Assembly: GCF_900129775.1 (NCBI RefSeq)
Contig: NZ_FQWV01000010.1
Span: 1 to 64,000, forward strand
DNA: 64,000 nt
Direction of reading: 5' to 3'
DNA from: Halobaculum gomorrense
GTDB lineage: Archaea; Halobacteriota; Halobacteria; Halobacteriales; Haloferacaceae
The notes beneath the pieces are model-generated. The model worked only from the letters and a program-made list of their open reading frames with translations, did no database searches and had not been told where the DNA came from. The position numbers were made by a program, and so were the translations under genes. Below, piece by piece: positions 60,723 through 64,000 of the stretch; positions within the stretch are counted from its first letter, which is position 1, and each line of letters begins with the position of its first letter.

Positions 60723-61961
60723 TTACGCCTCGTCAAACAGCGTCTCGCCGTCGACCATGTGCTCTGCGACGGCGTCCATGTCGAGGGTGACGCCGAGGCC
60801 GGGCTCCTCGGGGATCGTGATGTAGCCCTCCTCGATCACGTCCTCCTCGACCAGGTCCTCCCACCAGCCGAGCTCGTAGGAGTGGTACTCGACGGCCAGC
60901 GAGTTCGGGATGGCCGCGCCGACGTGGGCGCTGGCTATCGTTGCGACCGGCGAGGAGACGTTGTGCATCGCGACCGGGACGTAGTACTGGTTCGCCACGT
61001 CTGCGATCTTGCGGGTCTCGCGCATCCCGCCCACCTTCGGCATGTCGGGGGCGATGATGTCGACCGCCTGGTTCTCGATGAGTCGGCGTTCCTCGGTCAC
61101 GCGGTAGCGGTTCTCACCGACCGTGATCGGCGTGACCGTGGACTTCGTGACCTCCTCTTGCACCTCGAGGTTCTCCGGCGGGACGGGGTCTTCGAGCCAC
61201 CACACGTCGTACTCCTCGATGGCGTCGGCGAGGCGCTTTGCCGAGCCGCCCGAGAACGTCCAGTGGCAGTCGAACGCCACGTCTGCCTTATCCTTCACGC
61301 GCTCGGTCACCCGCTCGACGATCTCGGCCTTATGGCGGATCTCGCCCGGGCGGAGGTGGCGGTTCGCGCGGTCCTTCTCGAAGCCCGATGGCACGTCGAG
61401 GTCGAACTTCAGCGCGTCGTAGCCCAGTTCCTCGACGACCCGCTCGGCCTCGTCCGCGCACGCCTCGGGGTCGGCCTCCGCCTCGGTGTGGCAGTCGCAG
61501 TAGACGCGCATCTCGTCGCGGTACTTCCCGCCCAGCAGCTGGTAGGCCGGGACTTCGAGGATCTTGCCCGCGAGGTCGTGTAACGCGACCTCGATGCCCG
61601 AGATGGCGGAGACAGTGATGCCCTCGACGCTCCCCTCGCCGCTCATCTTCTGGATGAGGTGTTCGTACAGGCGGTCGATGTCGAGGGGGTTCTCCCCCTC
61701 GATCATCGGCGCCATGCGCTCGATGAGTTCGGGGACGCCCGCGCCCCAGTAGGCCTCGCCGGTGCCGACGATGCCGGCGTCGGTGTAGACGCGCACGAGC
61801 GTCCACGGGAAGTTCCCGTCGACCATCGTGCACTGCACGTCGGTGATCTCCACGTCGCGGCCGCCGCCGCGCTTGGCCGTCGCGCCCATCGTCTCGCCCG
61901 ACAGTTCCCGCATCGTGTACTCCGCGTTGGGGTCGTGGAGCGAGTCGTAGTTTCTGCTCAT
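60723..61961 (-). CDS. Sugar-acid dehydratase, enolase superfamily (xylonate/gluconate dehydratase-like)
   Basis: A 412-residue mandelate-racemase/muconate-lactonising-like enzyme dehydrating an aldonic acid to its 2-keto-3-deoxy form. N-terminal cap: YTDAGIVGTGEAYWGAGVPE (about 57). Barrel: ALKFDLDVP with a base Lys (about 185), DVAFDCHWTF (about 230; metal Asp), WWLEDPVPPENLEV (metal Glu, about 257), PITVGENRYR (metal Glu), MHNVSSPV (about 330; His). From memory, haloarchaeal D-xylonate dehydratase (XacD) and gluconate dehydratase share this N-terminus (LHDPNAEYTMRELSGETMG). Which acid is used cannot be decided. ATG 61961; it has its own promoter. Confidence 0.86.
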   Translation of the reverse strand: MSRNYDSLHDPNAEYTMRELSGETMGATAKRGGGRDVEITDVQCTMVDGNFPWTLVRVYTDAGIVGTGEAYWGAGVPELIERMAPMIEGENPLDIDRLYEHLIQKMSGEGSVEGITVSAISGIEVALHDLAGKILEVPAYQLLGGKYRDEMRVYCDCHTEAEADPEACADEAERVVEELGYDALKFDLDVPSGFEKDRANRHLRPGEIRHKAEIVERVTERVKDKADVAFDCHWTFSGGSAKRLADAIEEYDVWWLEDPVPPENLEVQEEVTKSTVTPITVGENRYRVTEERRLIENQAVDIIAPDMPKVGGMRETRKIADVANQYYVPVAMHNVSSPVATIASAHVGAAIPNSLAVEYHSYELGWWEDLVEEDVIEEGYITIPEEPGLGVTLDMDAVAEHMVDGETLFDEA

Positions 61962-62107
61962 GGTGGCGTATTCACTCTGATTGTTGTAAAGCTTGGTAGT
62001 CGGCGGTGTTCAGAAGTTACGGTGGCTGACACGTAGGACCGACGACGTCATCGCGTGCGGCGTTGAGCTGGCGGAAATACCTTTGCGATCCAAGTCGTGT
62101 CGATCGT

Positions 62108-62461
62108 ATGAATCGAACCGCACCTTTCGCCGTCGGATCTCTCGTTGGGACCGTCGTCTTCGTCTGGCTTGCCGGACCGATACTCGAAGCTCGCTTCGGT
62201 GCAGAATCCCTCCTCGTCGCGTACGGTGGGATTTCCGTCAGTGCTGCGACCATCACGTACGTGCTGGCCAGACGCGTTGGATCGTGGATCCACGGCCGAA
62301 CGGTGCTTGTCGATTCAGAGACCGTCTCGGAGACGGCACGGGCCGGTGCACCAGAGAGTGAAGAACGACTCGCCACTCTCGACGAACTCGACGACCCCGA
62401 GGTGGAACGAGAGGTCACACGGCTCAAATCGGAACTGTCTGCGATCGACGAGAACGAGTGA
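62108..62461 (+). CDS. Small membrane protein with charged C-terminus, 117 residues
   Basis: Two hydrophobic helices (about residues 7-27 FAVGSLVGTVVFVWLAGPIL and 33-54 LLVAYGGISVSAATITYVLA) are followed by a hydrophilic tail predicted to be helical and possibly coiled (DPEVEREVTRLKSELSAIDENE). Less GC-biased than its neighbours. Start ATG 62108 was chosen; a frame open 45 bp upstream is unlikely. No family was recognised. It is divergent from the dehydratase gene with about 146 bp between starts. The 266 bp after it (62462-62727), up to the stop of the convergent gene, hold nothing I can support. Confidence 0.65.
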   Translation: MNRTAPFAVGSLVGTVVFVWLAGPILEARFGAESLLVAYGGISVSAATITYVLARRVGSWIHGRTVLVDSETVSETARAGAPESEERLATLDELDDPEVEREVTRLKSELSAIDENE

Positions 62462-62727
62462 ATACTGGCGAGTTCCGCGACGAAAGACCACTACCGAGAC
62501 CGACGGGTGAACACCACCCGACGGAGTCCACAGACGCCGTGACTGACTGACGGTCCGTGAGACACATCACGGTGTCTGGGCGAGTCGTTCGCAATTCACC
62601 GGAGCTTTGTCCAGCGTCTCCGCGGAAAACGTACGTTCGGCGGGCGAAGCGACGCCGTTTCCGATGCGTCGTCGAACGACGGGCCGGAGTCCGAGGAAGG
62701 CGAGTCGTCGACCGGATCGTCCAGACG

Positions 62728-63525
62728 TCAGAGTTCGCCCGCTGAATCGCCCGTCCGGTCGGTGGAGTCACTCGAACCACTCGGTCCGGTGGAATCGGCG
62801 GAGTAGACGTCCGAACCGCTCACATCGGACGAGGTAGAGTCCGTCTCCGAACCGGTGGATGAGTCGCTCGTGCCATCTTCGGACGAACCGTCCGTGCCGT
62901 CCCCGGTCGTGTCACCCGTGCCAGTGTCGGTTGAATTGGTGGCAGTGGAATCGGTCGTGCTATCGGTGTCGGTGGAATTGGCAGAATCGGATTTGTTATC
63001 GGGCCCAACGGAGCCATTCGTGGTCTCGTTTCCGGTGACCTCACCGACGCTGCTGGAGGTGCTGGTTTCGTTGGACGGCATCGACTCGTTCCCGCTCCCC
63101 GAGGCTCCGGAACTCCCTGCCTCGCTCTCGTTCGTCGAGGGGGCACCTCCCGCGTCGCTCCCGGCCGCACTACTATTGTTCGCGGTAGCCGTTCCGTCGT
63201 TCGCGTTCGTCGCGGCGGTGGTGTTGGTTGCGTTCGTCGCGACGGTGGTGTTTCCGATTTCGTCGCTGGTCGAGGCGTTCGTCGCTGCCGTGGTCGTGTT
63301 GTTCGTAGCGTTCGCCGCCGCGGTCGTGTTGGCCGTGGCGTTCGCACTCGGTTCGGTTGCGTTGTCCGCGGGGGTCTGCGTCGCGTTTTGGATCGGGTGT
63401 TCCGGCGTAATCTGAGTAAGCACCGCTTCGCTATCCGAGAGAACCGCAACCGTCGCGCCTTGCGTCATTGCTGCCGCCAGTACGAACGCTGCCACCACGA
63501 CTACGAGGATTCCGTGGTTACTCAT
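62728..63525 (-). CDS. Ser/Thr/Asn-rich secreted or cell-surface protein
   Basis: A 265-residue protein with a single hydrophobic segment near the N-terminus (GILVVVVAAFVLAAAMTQGA, signal or anchor), then about 235 residues of low complexity rich in Thr, Ser, Asn, Ala, Asp and Gly. Over 20 N-glycosylation sequons (NAT, NTT, NST, NES type) are present. No folded domain is evident. It is probably an exposed, glycosylated stalk or linker. Its start overlaps the stop of the upstream partial membrane protein by 8 bp, so the pair forms an operon. The GC content of the repeats is lower than the genome average. Function is unknown. Confidence 0.7.
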   Translation of the reverse strand: MSNHGILVVVVAAFVLAAAMTQGATVAVLSDSEAVLTQITPEHPIQNATQTPADNATEPSANATANTTAAANATNNTTTAATNASTSDEIGNTTVATNATNTTAATNANDGTATANNSSAAGSDAGGAPSTNESEAGSSGASGSGNESMPSNETSTSSSVGEVTGNETTNGSVGPDNKSDSANSTDTDSTTDSTATNSTDTGTGDTTGDGTDGSSEDGTSDSSTGSETDSTSSDVSGSDVYSADSTGPSGSSDSTDRTGDSAGEL

Positions 63526-64000
63526 CGGCTTCACCTCCACCGGTTCGGTGGTCCCGTCCTGACGCGTCGTCCCCGCCAGATTCGGATACGAGCGGTTCAC
63601 TCTCGAAATCCCCGAACCCGCTGTGGTCGGCGCTCTTCGACGTCGGCGTCTCTCCGTCGACCGTCGCGTCGGGAGAACGCCCCGTCCCGGACTGATTCTC
63701 GCCCCCGTCTGCCGCAGCGGGAGGCCCGCCGGACGACGGATCGGGGTCTTCGGTCTCTCCGCCGCGTCGCCCACTGCTGTACAGCCCCAGGAAGAGCAAG
63801 AACGCGACTGCGACGGCCGCCGCGACGCCGGACGCCCAGATGACGCCGGACTCGAACAGTTCGACGGTCGCGTAGACGACCCAGAGACTGTATGCCAGGA
63901 ACGCACCGAGCACCCCCAGACCCAACTGGAGCTCCAGCGGGGAGAACGTCAGCGCGTTCTCGGCCGCCTCACCTCCGTCTGGGGTCGTATTCGCCGCGGA
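63518..64000 (-). CDS. Membrane protein, 3' part only
   Basis: The open frame enters from the right edge with no start in view (160 residues visible). It has an extracytoplasmic-looking lead (ENALTFSPLELQLGLG), two hydrophobic helices (LGVLGAFLAYSLWVVYATVE and SGVIWASGVAAAVAVAFLLF), then a charged RRGGE stop-transfer and a long acidic, Gly/Ser/Asp-rich cytoplasmic tail ending HRTGGGEADE. Stop TAA 63518-63520 lies within the first codons of the downstream Ser/Thr-rich gene. No family can be named from the part seen. Confidence 0.65.
   Translation of the reverse strand, partial: SAANTTPDGGEAAENALTFSPLELQLGLGVLGAFLAYSLWVVYATVELFESGVIWASGVAAAVAVAFLLFLGLYSSGRRGGETEDPDPSSGGPPAAADGGENQSGTGRSPDATVDGETPTSKSADHSGFGDFESEPLVSESGGDDASGRDHRTGGGEADE

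Noticed and set aside
62462-62727. Short plus-strand frames rich in Arg between two convergent genes
   Set aside because: Composition is basic and atypical, with no promoter or start context; nothing supports a gene.

Overview
The window is chromosomal DNA from a halophilic archaeon (class Halobacteria). GC content is very high, codons end mostly in G or C, and the encoded proteins are acidic. Promoters show archaeal TATA boxes about 25 bp upstream of apparently leaderless starts. The gene set is typical of the group: transcription factor B, CDC48-type AAA ATPase, Lhr-type helicase, phosphomevalonate decarboxylase, bacteriorhodopsin with a Bat-type activator and lycopene cyclase, and a three-subunit anaerobic-type glycerol-3-phosphate dehydrogenase. 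The order or family (perhaps Haloferacales) cannot be fixed from sequence reading alone. I saw no rRNA, tRNA, CRISPR array, insertion sequence or replication origin.

Region by region. 1-10.1 kb: the 5' end of a TFB gene, a METTL5-type methylase pair, rhomboid protease, isochorismate synthase and a sulfite-oxidase-like molybdoenzyme, then small haloarchaeal proteins (CopG-like, UPF0058, DUF4112, DUF5798, PRC-barrel), cysteine synthase and SurE. 10.1-21.6 kb: a CinA-like protein and the glycerol locus. On the minus strand lie glpK, a downstream multispanning membrane protein (likely glycerol facilitator) and a short GlpA paralogue. On the plus strand lie a Cdc6-like AAA protein and glpA-glpB-glpC. 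Glycerol would enter, be phosphorylated by GlpK and be oxidised at the membrane by GlpABC. 21.6-24.8 kb: an arsenic cluster (ACR3 efflux pump with ArsR-type regulator, arsenate reductase with a second ArsR-type regulator) around a broken RidA-family gene.

25-35.2 kb: isoleucyl-tRNA synthetase, an acidic hypothetical, CDC48-like ATPase, Lhr helicase and small proteins including a 49-residue zinc-ribbon protein. 35.3-41.8 kb: type II NADH dehydrogenase-like protein, phosphomevalonate decarboxylase (isoprenoid lipids), 3-hydroxyacyl-CoA dehydrogenase, then class I aldolase and fructose-1,6-bisphosphatase overlapping by a base (gluconeogenesis, a natural exit for glycerol carbon). 41.8-52.3 kb: S9 peptidase, acyl-CoA carboxylase beta subunit with an N-terminal extension, two PH-domain membrane proteins, a MaoC hydratase facing a CitE-like lyase, and two divergent glutamate dehydrogenases.

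52.3-56 kb is the phototrophy block: a LOV/GAF/HTH_10 activator (bat-like), bop with a near-consensus upstream activating sequence overlapping the bat stop codon, and lycopene cyclase for the retinal/carotenoid branch. 56-64 kb: a frameshifted MOSC gene, a DUF3179 lipoprotein overlapping a CC-motif membrane protein, an acetamidase/formamidase-like protein, a frameshifted histidine kinase, a sugar-acid dehydratase of the enolase superfamily, and a threonine/serine/asparagine-rich secreted protein next to a partial membrane protein at the edge.

Three genes appear broken (RidA nonsense, MOSC frameshift plus deletion, kinase frameshift). Two of the lesions are in C or G homopolymers, so sequencing error must be excluded. 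The most interesting unresolved point is the Cdc6-like protein with an atypical Walker B between the two glycerol operons, which may be a regulator rather than a replication initiator.
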